Part shown: one piece after another, positions 8,402-16,619 of the stretch
Layout of the letters: every line of letters starts with the position of its first letter
Numbering within the stretch: the stretch's first letter is position 1
Origin: Opitutia bacterium
GTDB taxonomy: Bacteria > Verrucomicrobiota > Verrucomicrobiia > Opitutales > Opitutaceae
DNA length: 64,000 bases
Assembly (NCBI GenBank): GCA_016187945.1
Contig: JACPIT010000001.1
Coordinates: 434,001-498,000, forward strand
Direction: 5' to 3'
Program-made: the position numbers and the translations under genes
The notes under the pieces: generated by a model
Told to the model about the DNA's origin: nothing
Seen by the model: only the letters and a program-made list of their open reading frames with translations
Databases searched by the model: none

Positions 8402-8470
8402 TCACTCCGCGCCGTCGTCGAGCGCGACGAGTAGCGCGAGTGCGGAGAGAACGATCACCGAGGCGAGCAT
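8402..8470 (-). CDS. Possible micro-protein, 22 residues
   Basis: ATG at 8470 opens a 22-codon frame, MLASVIVLSALALLVALDDG and two more residues, then TGA. It is one hydrophobic helix with an acidic tail and lies 33 bp after the activase stop on the same strand, before a repeat pair. A similar frame in the same arrangement is found at 30103-30174. No strong Shine-Dalgarno sequence is visible. Expression is unproven; the parallel placement is the main support. Confidence 0.35.
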   Translation of the reverse strand: MLASVIVLSALALLVALDDGAE

Positions 8471-8503
8471 GGTTGACGGTGGTTCTTAGCCGCACGCGCA
8501 GGT

Positions 8504-11500
8504 TCAAGTCACCGGCGCCGCCATCGCGCCCGCCCGCGCGTGGCTCCGCACGCGAGATCGACGCTTGCCCGCCCCGCGCTCGAACCGCGAGTGCACCTCG
8601 AACGCGAAGTTGTCCAGCACCGCGGGATCGGTCGGGTCGCCGTTCAGCGGCAACGTCAGCGACGGCAGGCCCTCCTTCTCGGCGATGTGGAAGAACTGCG
8701 ACTCCGCGATCTTGTTCGGCATGCATTCGTGCGGCCCCGCGCTGACGACGCCGTCGACCTGCCCGTGGCGCCACGCGAGCACCGGCCCGCCGAGCGTCAG
8801 CACCGCCTCGCCGTGCACGTCGTCGCGCAGATACGGCCGCGCCGCCGCGAGGATCTCCGCCGCGGGATGCCGCTCCGCCCAGCCGAGCGGTTGCGCCACC
8901 GCCATCGCCGTCGCGGCGCGAATCCGCGCCTGCACGCGCTCGCTGAAGCGCGCGCCGAAAGCCCACCACGGCTTCTCGCGCGTCGCCAGGTGGTCGCAGT
9001 AGCCGACCCACTCCTGCACCGGCGCCAGCCGCACGCGGATGCCGCGCTGCCGGAGTTTCTCCGCAGTGAAGTCGTTCGCGAACGGCACGCAGCGCACGTA
9101 AATCTCGCCCACGAGTTCCACGGTCGGCCGCGGCCGGCCGTCGCGCATCGCCGCGAGTTCCCGTGCCGCGCCGTCGAGCAACTCGCGCAAACCGAACAAC
9201 CCGCCGCCCGCCACCTCCCAGAGCGCTGCGCGCGTCGAGAGATCGGCGGCGGCGCGCCGCTCCAGCAGCGTGTTGATCTCCGCGAGTGCGCGGCGATAAA
9301 CCGCGTCGGCCGCGCCGGGCGTCTTCTCCTCGCAGCGCACCGCGAGCACCGCCTCGTTCAGCGCGTCGACCGCCGCCATGCCCGCCAGCGTCACCATGCC
9401 GAACGCCGCCGGAAACTCGTCGAAGTAACCCGTGTCCCGCGGCGACCAGATGCGCACGCGATCGCGCCAGCCAAGCCGCTGAAGCACGATTTGATTGAGC
9501 AGATTGTAGACGCCGAAGCGGCACGGGCCGTAGGTGCTCGACATCAGATAGGCGAACTCCTCGCCGGCCTGCGCGCGCTCGAGCCGCCCGAGCAGACTGC
9601 CGAGCGTGAGCGCGATCGGCAGACACTCCTTGCCCGACGTATGTCGCCGTCCGAGCCGCAACGCCTCGCGATCCGGCGCCCGCAAGCTCTCCGCCATCAC
9701 GCCGCGACCGCGCAGGCACGCCGCGACGGCCTCCGAGGCGTCGGTCATCCACGGGATCAGCAACCGCTCGCGTCGCGCGATCACCGTGCGCAGCGCGATC
9801 GTGTTCGTCTGCACGGTGCGGAAGTCGTGCGGCTCCGCCGCCGGCGCGCGACTCGCGCGGTCCTGCTCGACGCAGTGCAGGAACGCCTCGACGCGCGTCT
9901 TCGTCCCCGCGTCGCCCGAGTGGCCGTCGGTTTCGATGATCGCGAACGGCTTGCCCGCCATGATGTGCGCGTAGAAGTGCAGGTTGAAGCTGTCGGGGCC
10001 GCATGCGTAGTTGCTGCAATAAAGACTGTAGTGCCCCGCCGTGCGTCGAATCTGGTGTGCCGCGCGCAGGATGCGCTGGCCATGTCCCCAATACATGTCC
10101 GGAAACGCCGGCGTCGCTTCGTCGACCGGATAACAATCGAGCGGAATGCCGATCGCGCCCTGCTCGCGCAGGATCGCCGGGACGTTCGAGTTCAGCACCG
10201 GGTTGTAGATCGTGTAGGGCCGCCCCGCGACCACGACGGGCGTGAGGCCTTGCGTCGCGCAGAAATCCAGCGCGCGCGCGCCGAGTTCGACGCAGCGCCG
10301 GTCGAACGCGCGTTGCGCCGCGCTCGCCGCCGCGTGCGCCCGGCGCCAGGTGCCGTTCACCCCGCCGAGCGCCGTCGCGAGTTCGCGGCAGCAATCAAGA
10401 AACTCCGGCGAATCGAGCCCGCCGCGCCCGAGATCGATCACCGGCGAGAGCACGGTCTGCCGCGTCAGCGCGGCCAGATCCCACCGCAACAGGTCCGGGC
10501 TCGCCTGCACGATCGGACACGCCACCGCGTGCGTCTCGCCGTTCGCGGGCGGCAGGCTGCGCAGCATCGGCAGGAAGATCGCCTCGGCGCCGCTCGCCGC
10601 CAGCCGCGAAGCGAGACCGTGGTAGAGCTGCATCGGCGCGCAAAACGGCACGTTCGCACCGCGGATGCCGCGCTTCAGGTCCGCGTGGTCGCCCTCGCCG
10701 ATCCACACCGCCTCCCAGTCGAGTTCGCGGAAAAACGCCGCGAAGAACGGCGCGAGACCTTTCAGCGCAAACTCGTCGGTGAACGCGATGCGGCGCACGC
10801 GCGCGCCCCGCGCCGCGCCGGCGTCCGATCCGGTTTTCGCGACCGGCGCGAGCAGGCTGCGCGCAAGTTCCTCCCGCTCCCGGAACGGGTCCGGCGCGCG
10901 GTCGGGCAGTTTCTTTTTGCGCGTGCCCTTGTCGTGCAACGCGCAGCCCCCGCCCCAGGTAAAATTCTGCGTCTTGCCCGCCACGACCGTCCGCAGTCGC
11001 TCGATGCGACACCGGTTGCCGGCGCCGCCGCAGCCGACCGTCGCCCGGCAATGAAACGTGTCCTTGCCCGCCACGCTCGCGGCGAGAAACCGTTCCGGAT
11101 CGAGCGCCGCGGGTTCGCGTCCGGCGAGCGCGCGCTGCGCGAGCAACGCGATGCCGAGCGCGCCCACCGTGCCGGGATTCGGCGGCACGATCACCTCGGC
11201 GCCGGTCTGCCGCGCGACCGCCGCCGCGAGCGCGTCGGAGGCGAACGGCATGCCTTGGCAGAAAATCACCTGCCCGACCGAGCGGCTGCCCTTCACGCGA
11301 TTCAGGTAGTTTTGGACGATCGAGTCGTAGAGTCCCGCGACGATCGCGCGCCGCTCCGCGCCCGCCGCCACCGCCTCGTCGATCACTTCGGCCATGAATA
11401 CCGAGCAATGTTGCCCGAGCGAGACGCCCTCCTCCGCCGCCATCGCCTCCGCGGCGAGATGCACGACGTCGCGAATGCCGGCAAACTTCCGCCCCTGCTC

Positions 11501-12898
11501 CTCGATGAACGATCCGGTGCCCGCGCTGCACGCCTCGTTCATCGCGCAATCGACGACGCGTCCGCCAGCCAGCCGGATGTATTTCGCGTCCTGCCCGCCG
11601 ATCTCGAAGATCGTGTCGACGCGGGGATCGTGGAAATGCGCGCCCTCGGCGTGCGCCGCGATCTCGTTCAATACGTGCACGGCGTCGCCGCCGTAGCACA
11701 CCGTCAGCAGCGATCCGACGATCTCGCGCCCGCTGCCCGTCGCGCCGAAACCGATCACGCGCCGCCCGCCGGCGGGGCCGCTCACGAACGCGCGCAAGAG
11801 CGCCTGCGCCGCACCGACCGGATCGCCGCCGGTCGCGCGATACGATTCCCACGCCGCCGTCCGCGCCGCCACGTCGAGCGCCACGACCTTCGAGCCGGTC
11901 GAGCCGATGTCGAAGCCGAGAATCAAATCGCCCGCGCCATCCCGCGCTGCCGCGGGCTCCGCCGTCAGCCGCCGCACGCGATGCCGCCAGCCGGCCAGCG
12001 CCGGCACGCGCTCGAGCCGCGCGTGCTCCGGCGGCGCGATCAACCCGTCGAGCGCCGGCAACGCCGACGCCCCGCGCGCCGCCGCGATCGCCGCGCAACC
12101 GATCGCCTCGACGAAGAGCCCGTCCTCCGCCGCGAGCGGCGCGAGTTCGAGACCGAGCGTCGCCAGCCGCTGCGCGAACGTCGCCTGCACGCGCGGCGCG
12201 CGCGCCACGCCGCCGATCAGCACGACGCGGCGCGGACAAAGCTCGGGCTTGATGAGCACGAGCACGTTCTCGCACACCGCGTCGAACAGCCCGGCCAGGA
12301 TGGCCGCGCGGTCCTCGCCCTTGTTGGCGAGGTGCGTCATGTCGGTTTTCAAAATCACCGGACAGCGCCCCGAGAGCACCGCCGGCTTCTCGACCGCCGC
12401 GCAGAGCTGGCTGGCTTCCTCGATGGTGAGCGAGAAGCGGCCGACGAGTTGCCGCAGAAAATTGCCCGTGCCTTGCGAGCAGCGGCTGTTCTCGCGGAAG
12501 ATTTCCAGGCCGTTCTCGCGCAATTCGAGAATCGAGAAACCATGGCTGCCGATCGACGCCACCGTCGCCGGCGCCGCGCCGAGCATGAAGCGGCTGCCGG
12601 CCACCTGCGCCTGCTTCGTCGGAATCTGCGGCAAGCGCACCTGCCGCGCGAGGCGCCCGCTCGCCGCCGCGCCGTCGACCGCTCGCCAGTTCCACGCCGC
12701 CAGCAATTCGACGAGCCGCGGCCCGGGATCCTGCCGATGATCGACGAGCGCGCGACGCGCGCAGCGCCACGTCGCGCCGTCGCGCACGAGTTCGACGGCC
12801 TTCAGCGTTTCGGCGCCGATGTCGATGCCGACAAAGCGGGGGGCGGCTGCGACCGCCGGTTGGTCACACGGGAAGAGGGAGGAGACGGAGGAGTTCAT
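8504..12898 (-). CDS. Giant CoA-dehydratase activase-like fusion protein
   Basis: A 1464-residue protein joining parts that elsewhere are separate. The first ASKHA ATPase domain begins at about residue 23 (VGIDIGAETLKAVEL), a second at about 328 (LGFDIGSTGSKVVALD) with an activator-type cysteine motif (MNEACSAGTGSFIEEQ), followed by a DUF2229-like region (RIAFTDEFALKG, FCAPMQLYHG) and a 2-hydroxyglutaryl-CoA dehydratase-like C-terminal part with CSNYACGPDSF and further cysteines. The family uses ATP to drive low-potential electron transfer from an Fe-S cluster to a dehydratase or reductase. No separate dehydratase subunit is next to it, so the real substrate is unknown. I chose the ATG at 12898; an in-frame extension to 12982 is less likely. 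It is divergent from a LysR regulator, which may control it. Confidence 0.88.
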   Translation of the reverse strand: MNSSVSSLFPCDQPAVAAAPRFVGIDIGAETLKAVELVRDGATWRCARRALVDHRQDPGPRLVELLAAWNWRAVDGAAASGRLARQVRLPQIPTKQAQVAGSRFMLGAAPATVASIGSHGFSILELRENGLEIFRENSRCSQGTGNFLRQLVGRFSLTIEEASQLCAAVEKPAVLSGRCPVILKTDMTHLANKGEDRAAILAGLFDAVCENVLVLIKPELCPRRVVLIGGVARAPRVQATFAQRLATLGLELAPLAAEDGLFVEAIGCAAIAAARGASALPALDGLIAPPEHARLERVPALAGWRHRVRRLTAEPAAARDGAGDLILGFDIGSTGSKVVALDVAARTAAWESYRATGGDPVGAAQALLRAFVSGPAGGRRVIGFGATGSGREIVGSLLTVCYGGDAVHVLNEIAAHAEGAHFHDPRVDTIFEIGGQDAKYIRLAGGRVVDCAMNEACSAGTGSFIEEQGRKFAGIRDVVHLAAEAMAAEEGVSLGQHCSVFMAEVIDEAVAAGAERRAIVAGLYDSIVQNYLNRVKGSRSVGQVIFCQGMPFASDALAAAVARQTGAEVIVPPNPGTVGALGIALLAQRALAGREPAALDPERFLAASVAGKDTFHCRATVGCGGAGNRCRIERLRTVVAGKTQNFTWGGGCALHDKGTRKKKLPDRAPDPFREREELARSLLAPVAKTGSDAGAARGARVRRIAFTDEFALKGLAPFFAAFFRELDWEAVWIGEGDHADLKRGIRGANVPFCAPMQLYHGLASRLAASGAEAIFLPMLRSLPPANGETHAVACPIVQASPDLLRWDLAALTRQTVLSPVIDLGRGGLDSPEFLDCCRELATALGGVNGTWRRAHAAASAAQRAFDRRCVELGARALDFCATQGLTPVVVAGRPYTIYNPVLNSNVPAILREQGAIGIPLDCYPVDEATPAFPDMYWGHGQRILRAAHQIRRTAGHYSLYCSNYACGPDSFNLHFYAHIMAGKPFAIIETDGHSGDAGTKTRVEAFLHCVEQDRASRAPAAEPHDFRTVQTNTIALRTVIARRERLLIPWMTDASEAVAACLRGRGVMAESLRAPDREALRLGRRHTSGKECLPIALTLGSLLGRLERAQAGEEFAYLMSSTYGPCRFGVYNLLNQIVLQRLGWRDRVRIWSPRDTGYFDEFPAAFGMVTLAGMAAVDALNEAVLAVRCEEKTPGAADAVYRRALAEINTLLERRAAADLSTRAALWEVAGGGLFGLRELLDGAARELAAMRDGRPRPTVELVGEIYVRCVPFANDFTAEKLRQRGIRVRLAPVQEWVGYCDHLATREKPWWAFGARFSERVQARIRAATAMAVAQPLGWAERHPAAEILAAARPYLRDDVHGEAVLTLGGPVLAWRHGQVDGVVSAGPHECMPNKIAESQFFHIAEKEGLPSLTLPLNGDPTDPAVLDNFAFEVHSRFERGAGKRRSRVRSHARAGAMAAPVT

Positions 12899-13127
12899 CG
12901 AGAGGCACCGCGGCCCGGGCGGCGCGTGGAGTATAGCGGGACTGCGCGCGAGGCGTGCGTCGAAAAATTTGATGCGCGCCATTCACGCACGGAATCGCGC
13001 GCCGCCCGCCGCGGCGCGTTGCGGCACGATCTGCACAGCCAACGGATGCGCAGGTTCCCGGCTCGCGCCCGCCGCCCGGAGCGGCGATAAAATCGCGCCA
13101 CGACCGCCGGTGCGGGCCGGTTTCGCC

Positions 13128-14081
13128 GTGAACGTCCATCACCTCGAACTCTTCTACTACGTCGCGCAGCACCGCGGCATCGCCCAGGCGGTCCGCCAGA
13201 TGCCCTACGGCATTCAACAACCGGCGGTGAGCACGCAGATGCGGCAGCTCGAGCAGGACGTGGGGGCGCGACTGTTCGAGCGCAGCCCGTTCCGCCTCAC
13301 GAAGCCCGGCGAGGAACTCTTCGAGTTTATCCGGCCATTCTTCGCCAACCTCGACGCCGTCGCCGCGCGCGTCGGCAAATCCACCGCGCCCACGCTGCGC
13401 GTCGGCGCCGCCGAGGTGATGCTGCGCGACTACTTTCCCGCCGTGCTGCAACAGCTCCGCGCCGATCAGCCGTCGCTCCAGTTCAGCCTGCGCTCGGGTT
13501 TCACGTCGGAACTCCACGCCGCGCTCCGCGAGCGCGCGCTCGATCTCATCATCGTGCCGCACACCGGCCGCGTCGCGCCGGGGCTGCGCTGCCTGCGCCT
13601 GCTGCGGCTCCAACTCGCGCTGCTCGTGCCGCAATCCTCGCCGCTGCGCCGTGCCGACGAACTCTGGCAACAGCCCCGCATCGACACGCCGCTTATCAGC
13701 CTGCCCGACCACGAGGTGATCAGCCGGATTTTTCAACGCGGCCTGAAGCGCCGCTGGGTCGAATGGCCGTGCGCGCTCGAGGCGAGTTCGATCGATCTCG
13801 TCGGCGAATACGTCGCGCATGGCCAGGGCCTCGGTCTCGTCGTGAACGTCGCCGAAAGCGCCATGCCGCCTGGCGTGCGCCTGCTGCCGCTCGACGGTTT
13901 CGATCCGGTCGAGATCGCCGTGCAGTGGATCGGCAAGCCCACGCCGATGGTGCAGCTTTTCCTCGACCACGCCCAGCGCTTCGTCGCGCAACGCTGGCCG
14001 CGCACGAAGACCGTCGTCGAAACGACGATCGACGGCCGCCGCCGCGATGCGACTCGCGCGGTTCCGGCAGGTGCAGATTAG
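13128..14081 (+). CDS. LysR-family transcriptional regulator
   Basis: A 317-residue LysR-type regulator. The N-terminal winged helix starts at the GTG at 13128 (NVHHLELFYYVAQHRG, then QQPAVSTQMRQLEQDVGARL), and the effector-binding domain begins at about residue 88 (LRVGAAEVMLRDYFP). The family usually activates a divergent target, and the start is 229 bp from that of the activase fusion gene, which makes that gene the natural candidate target. The longer open frame to the left of 13128 has no family support. The ligand cannot be deduced. Confidence 0.9.
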   Translation: MNVHHLELFYYVAQHRGIAQAVRQMPYGIQQPAVSTQMRQLEQDVGARLFERSPFRLTKPGEELFEFIRPFFANLDAVAARVGKSTAPTLRVGAAEVMLRDYFPAVLQQLRADQPSLQFSLRSGFTSELHAALRERALDLIIVPHTGRVAPGLRCLRLLRLQLALLVPQSSPLRRADELWQQPRIDTPLISLPDHEVISRIFQRGLKRRWVEWPCALEASSIDLVGEYVAHGQGLGLVVNVAESAMPPGVRLLPLDGFDPVEIAVQWIGKPTPMVQLFLDHAQRFVAQRWPRTKTVVETTIDGRRRDATRAVPAGAD

Positions 14082-14278
14082 GCGCCTCCCGGACACCACG
14101 CCTGCGCTCGCTGCGGTCCGCGCCTTTTCGTCCGCCATCGACGGTGCGGCTCGCACGCGTTCGGCGTCATCGACCGGCTTCAACTGGGAAGGACGCAGGA
14201 GAAAGGGGCTGCCGTTCACCGTCTCGCGCCACGTCTTTCTCAAGAGTCCCCTTTGACTCAACCGAAGACGAAGAGGGA
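14082..14278. other. Spacer with no recognised gene
   Basis: About 200 bp between the LysR stop and the left copy of the direct repeat. I see no convincing reading frame, hairpin or terminator here. Codon-position bias is lost relative to the flanking genes. Confidence 0.5.
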
Positions 14279-14299
14279 GGGCTTGTTCAACCGGCGTCC
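14279..14299. repeat. 21-bp direct repeat, left copy
   Basis: GGGCTTGTTCAACCGGCGTC plus one C, identical to 15135-15155. It contains CTTG and GTTC, tetranucleotides known as IS91 targets, and GTTCAAC, the complement of an integron core site. It directly abuts the start of transposase homology. Confidence 0.85.
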
Positions 14300-14882
14300 T
14301 GAGGTGAGCGCGCGGCAGCGCGACTGGCTGTTGCCGGTGGCGAAGCTGGCGGCGGTGTTCGCGCGGCGGATGGAGGAAGCGGTGCGAGCCGAAGCGCCGG
14401 CGTGGCACGCGGCGGCTCCGGCCGGGACGTGGCGGCGGCGGTGGAGCGTGCATTGCCAGCCGGCCGGTTCGGGGGAGAACGTCGTGCGCTACCTCGCACG
14501 CTATGTCGGGCGCACGGCGATTTCGGACGAGCGGATCGTGGCGGCGAGCGACGAGCGCGTGACGTTCCGCTACACCGACAGTGCCACGCAGCAGCGTCGG
14601 CTTTGCACGCTCGATGCGGCCGAGTTCCTGCGCCGTTACCTGCAACACGTGCCGCCGGCGGGGCAGCATCGCGTGCGCTACTTCGGCTGGATGCATCCCT
14701 CGGCGAAGCGGCGCCGGATGCTGGTCGAGACGCTGCTGCAAAAGCCGATCGTCGTTGCGGCTGCTCCGCCGGCGGAGTCGACGCGCTGGCACCTGCGCTG
14801 TCCGCACTGCGAACGCTTCACGCTCGTGCGCGTGGGCTCGCTGCCGCGCCAGGCGCGTGCACCGCCGCAATGCGTCCGATGA
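14300..14882 (+). pseudogene. IS91-family transposase, C-terminal remnant
   Basis: About 194 codons match the second half of IS91-type (Y2/HUH) transposases, which move by rolling-circle replication. Recognisable blocks are DWLLPVAKLAAVF, VVRYLARYVGRTAISDERI, EFLRRYLQHV and RVRYFGWMHPSAKRR. The catalytic HUH and tyrosine region that should precede them is missing: homology starts at the edge of the direct repeat, so the 5' half is deleted or was never captured. The final residues lose similarity after a zinc-finger-like CPHC. An inactive fragment. 14883-15134 downstream shows no further recognisable gene. Confidence 0.82.
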
Positions 14883-15134
14883 ACGCTCGTATCGTTACGC
14901 TCGTGCTCGAACTGCGACGCGCTCGCCGCGCCGCTGGCGGGAGCTTTGCGTGCGGGGCCGCGAGGCGTGCTTGCGTGCGCCGACGTCCAGAAAAAAACCG
15001 CGGCCAACGCGGCAAAACCGAGGTGGACCGCCGCCACGTTCACCCTCCGACGGCGTTAGTGCCGGACTGGACGGCCGCCGCCACCCCCTCGCGCCAAACA
15101 CAAAGCGCATAAGCGCTCGCGCACATCAGTCCAC

Positions 15135-15155
15135 GGGCTTGTTCAACCGGCGTCC
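15135..15155. repeat. 21-bp direct repeat, right copy
   Basis: Identical to 14279-14299. On the minus strand it reads ...GGACGCCGGTTGAACAAGCC, so it overlaps the 3' end of the attC-like hairpin at 15141-15195. Confidence 0.85.
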
Positions 15156-15195
15156 CGCTGCGCGCTACGGCGCAGCAGAACGCTCTGAGATCGGC
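15141..15195 (-). other. attC-like integron recombination site 2
   Basis: Read on the minus strand: GCCGATC three bases after the stop of the upstream gene, a 14-bp stem GCGTTCTGCTGCGC / GCGCAGCGGGACGC with two G-T wobbles and a six-base loop, then GTTGAAC, which fits the GTTRRRY core consensus. The total length of 55 bp is normal for short attC sites. The first core is the exact complement of GATCGGC found just upstream of the same gene, as expected for the two ends of one cassette. Confidence 0.6.
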
Positions 15196-15198
15196 TCT

Positions 15199-15516
15199 TT
15201 AGGACTTTCGGAGCGCATCGGTCTTCGTGAATAGCAGGAACAAGCCAAATACCACGTTCACCATCGGAATCAGCGAAAGTAGGCCCGAGAAAACCTTCGA
15301 GATGCCGATATCGACGCCGCGAGGCATCGAAATGAAAACAACGGAGTAAGCGGCAAGCACGACCATCAAACCGATCCCGAACCAATCCCACAGGGGCCAT
15401 GCATCTTCGCGAACTATCTGAAAGTGTAGTCTTACGGGAACCGAAAGCACACCCACGAGGAAGCACCGCACGAGAAATCCCAATCTAGTCAGCCGCTCCG
15501 GGAACAGTGTCTTCAT
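15199..15516 (-). CDS. Small membrane protein, DUF805-like (cassette gene)
   Basis: A 105-residue protein with about three hydrophobic segments: LGFLVRCFLVGVLSV, WFGIGLMVVLAAYSVVFI, and LSLIPMVNVVFGLFLLF. The region PRGVDIGISKVFSGLLSLIP resembles the DUF805 family of inner-membrane proteins of unknown function. Base composition is clearly less GC-rich than the flanking genes, suggesting transfer. It starts nine bases after a core-like GATCGGC and ends three bases before its complement GCCGATC, so it has the layout of an integron cassette. The translation start region (AGAAAGATGAAGA) is shared with the next cassette gene. Confidence 0.7.
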   Translation of the reverse strand: MKTLFPERLTRLGFLVRCFLVGVLSVPVRLHFQIVREDAWPLWDWFGIGLMVVLAAYSVVFISMPRGVDIGISKVFSGLLSLIPMVNVVFGLFLLFTKTDALRKS

Positions 15517-15525
15517 CTTTCTTCC

Positions 15526-15585
15526 GCCGATCGTCAGCAGTCAGCCACGCGCGAAGCGCGTTGTGCTGTGATGCTCTGGTTGGGC
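15526..15585 (-). other. attC-like integron recombination site 1
   Basis: On the minus strand: GCCCAAC seven bases after the stop of the upstream gene, an imperfect hairpin (CAGCAC..CGCG-CTT-CGCG..GTGGCTG, with one unpaired G, as extrahelical bases in attC), and GATCGGC at the end. GCCCAAC is the complement of GTTGGGC located upstream of the same gene. The final core deviates from GTTRRRY. Confidence 0.5.
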
Positions 15586-15592
15586 TTGGTCT

Positions 15593-15997
15593 TCATTGTG
15601 CATGGCCGACGACCACGCCGCTCTGATCCACCACCTCATCGCCCACAATCCGCAACCAGACGTCCTCCGGCGCTTTTCGGGTCCATTCGGTTCCTACTGA
15701 CGCGCGAAGCGGGCCTTCAAGGCTCGGATCATCTCGGACAAACAATGGCAAAGCAGTAATCACAAACGCTGCCGGATGGAGTGGTTGCTCTTCTTCTCCG
15801 CTGAAAAGCATCCATCCGCTATCTTGCCGAAACTTCGCTTCGTCGCGGCGCATGAATCGCACCTTCTTTCTTTCAGGACCAATGCAAGCGGTCGAAACCC
15901 AAGCTAGGCTTGCATCGGCCGACTTCGCATACGCTCGTTCGTATTCGTCCCGGAGTTCGCGGTCACGACGCCACTTTGATAGAAACGGTATCTTCAT
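15593..15997 (-). CDS. DUF2185/Imm33-like small protein (cassette gene)
   Basis: A 134-residue soluble protein. The segment KVRFMRRDEAKFRQDSGWML followed by FSGEEE resembles DUF2185, a domain classed among immunity-type proteins (Imm33). The ATG at 15997 is chosen because it follows AGAAAG and lies eight bases after a GTTGGGC core. The N-terminus is charged and helical (KWRRDRELRDEYERAYAKS). Composition is lower in GC than the neighbours. The gene has integron-cassette layout with complementary core sites at both ends. An immunity role would be typical of cassette cargo but is inference. Confidence 0.68.
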   Translation of the reverse strand: MKIPFLSKWRRDRELRDEYERAYAKSADASLAWVSTACIGPERKKVRFMRRDEAKFRQDSGWMLFSGEEEQPLHPAAFVITALPLFVRDDPSLEGPLRASVGTEWTRKAPEDVWLRIVGDEVVDQSGVVVGHAQ

Positions 15998-16005
15998 CTT
16001 TCTGC

Positions 16006-16012
16006 GCCCAAC
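16006..16012 (-). other. Integron-type core site GTTGGGC
   Basis: GTTGGGC on the minus strand, eight bases before the start of the DUF2185-like gene, fits GTTRRRY. Its complement lies just after that gene. I could not identify the rest of an attC to its left. Confidence 0.45.
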
Positions 16013-16111
16013 AGTGTTATTCAGCCTCGGGGTCATTTATTTGCCCGCTGGCCAGCACGACGGAAACTCAAGGGCTTGCGTCTGGCAAGGGTGCAGATTT
16101 TTTGTCGGGGC

Positions 16112-16378
16112 ATGGCGCGCGCCAAGGCCAGGTTCCGACTCTCGTTGAAGGATCAGCAGTCCGGCGACACTCTGAAGGTCGAATTGATCGAGGCGCCCGA
16201 CGAGTCCCCGTTTCCGCCCAATCCGTCTATGCGTCGTTATCGCGTGCGGGTAAATGGCAAGGCGGCGACCAAAATCACAGCGGCGACGTTGACGGAGGTG
16301 TTCGACCGGCTGCGGCGGTGGCTGGTCGGCCGGGCGCGGAAAGCGATTCGATCGAGTGCCCACACTGGCGGCGGGTGA
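16112..16378 (+). CDS. Hypothetical small basic protein
   Basis: An 88-residue frame from the ATG at 16112 (MARAKARFRLSLKDQQSG). It reads as a plausible compact alpha/beta protein: two strands (RFRLSLKD, DTLKVELIEA), a third strand with MRRYRVRVNG and a basic helix (LTEVFDRLRRWLVGRA). No family is recognised. It is transcribed opposite to the two cassette genes and lies at the right edge of the accessory region. Codon usage resembles the chromosome more than the cassettes. Confidence 0.5.
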   Translation: MARAKARFRLSLKDQQSGDTLKVELIEAPDESPFPPNPSMRRYRVRVNGKAATKITAATLTEVFDRLRRWLVGRARKAIRSSAHTGGG

Positions 16379-16619
16379 GATTCGCCGACGCACCGAGTGT
16401 GACATCACGTTCCCAGTGGGCCCAGCGGCCCCGGCCCTCCCTACGACAGGCGAACTGAGTCACGAACTCGTGCGCGGCTTTGGCTCCCGTTTCGTCCGGC
16501 TTCGCATCGACCTTCGAGATCAGTTCGCCGGAAACGTCTTTCCGCATCCTCGCTGCGCTCTCCGGTGTTCGGCACCTTTTCGGTCGCATTCGTCATGCTG
16601 GTGCGCAGCGTTCGCGGCG

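Noticed and set aside
8540-13090. A 1516-codon open frame on the plus strand opposite the activase gene
   Set aside because: It is the antisense shadow of the activase, kept open by GC bias at third codon positions. Its sequence is Arg/Ala/His-rich low complexity with no domain.
12819-13127. A longer LysR protein starting before 13128
   Set aside because: The additional residues are Arg/Ala-rich and overlap the activase start on the other strand. LysR family proteins begin with the helix found right after the GTG at 13128.
14279-15155. Target-site duplication of an insertion sequence
   Set aside because: IS91-type elements do not make target duplications, and 21 bp is too long for most IS families. 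The overlap with an integron core is a better lead.
15526-15585. Calling the hairpin at 15526-15585 a rho-independent terminator
   Set aside because: No T-run follows in either direction, and the complementary cores around the gene fit attC better.
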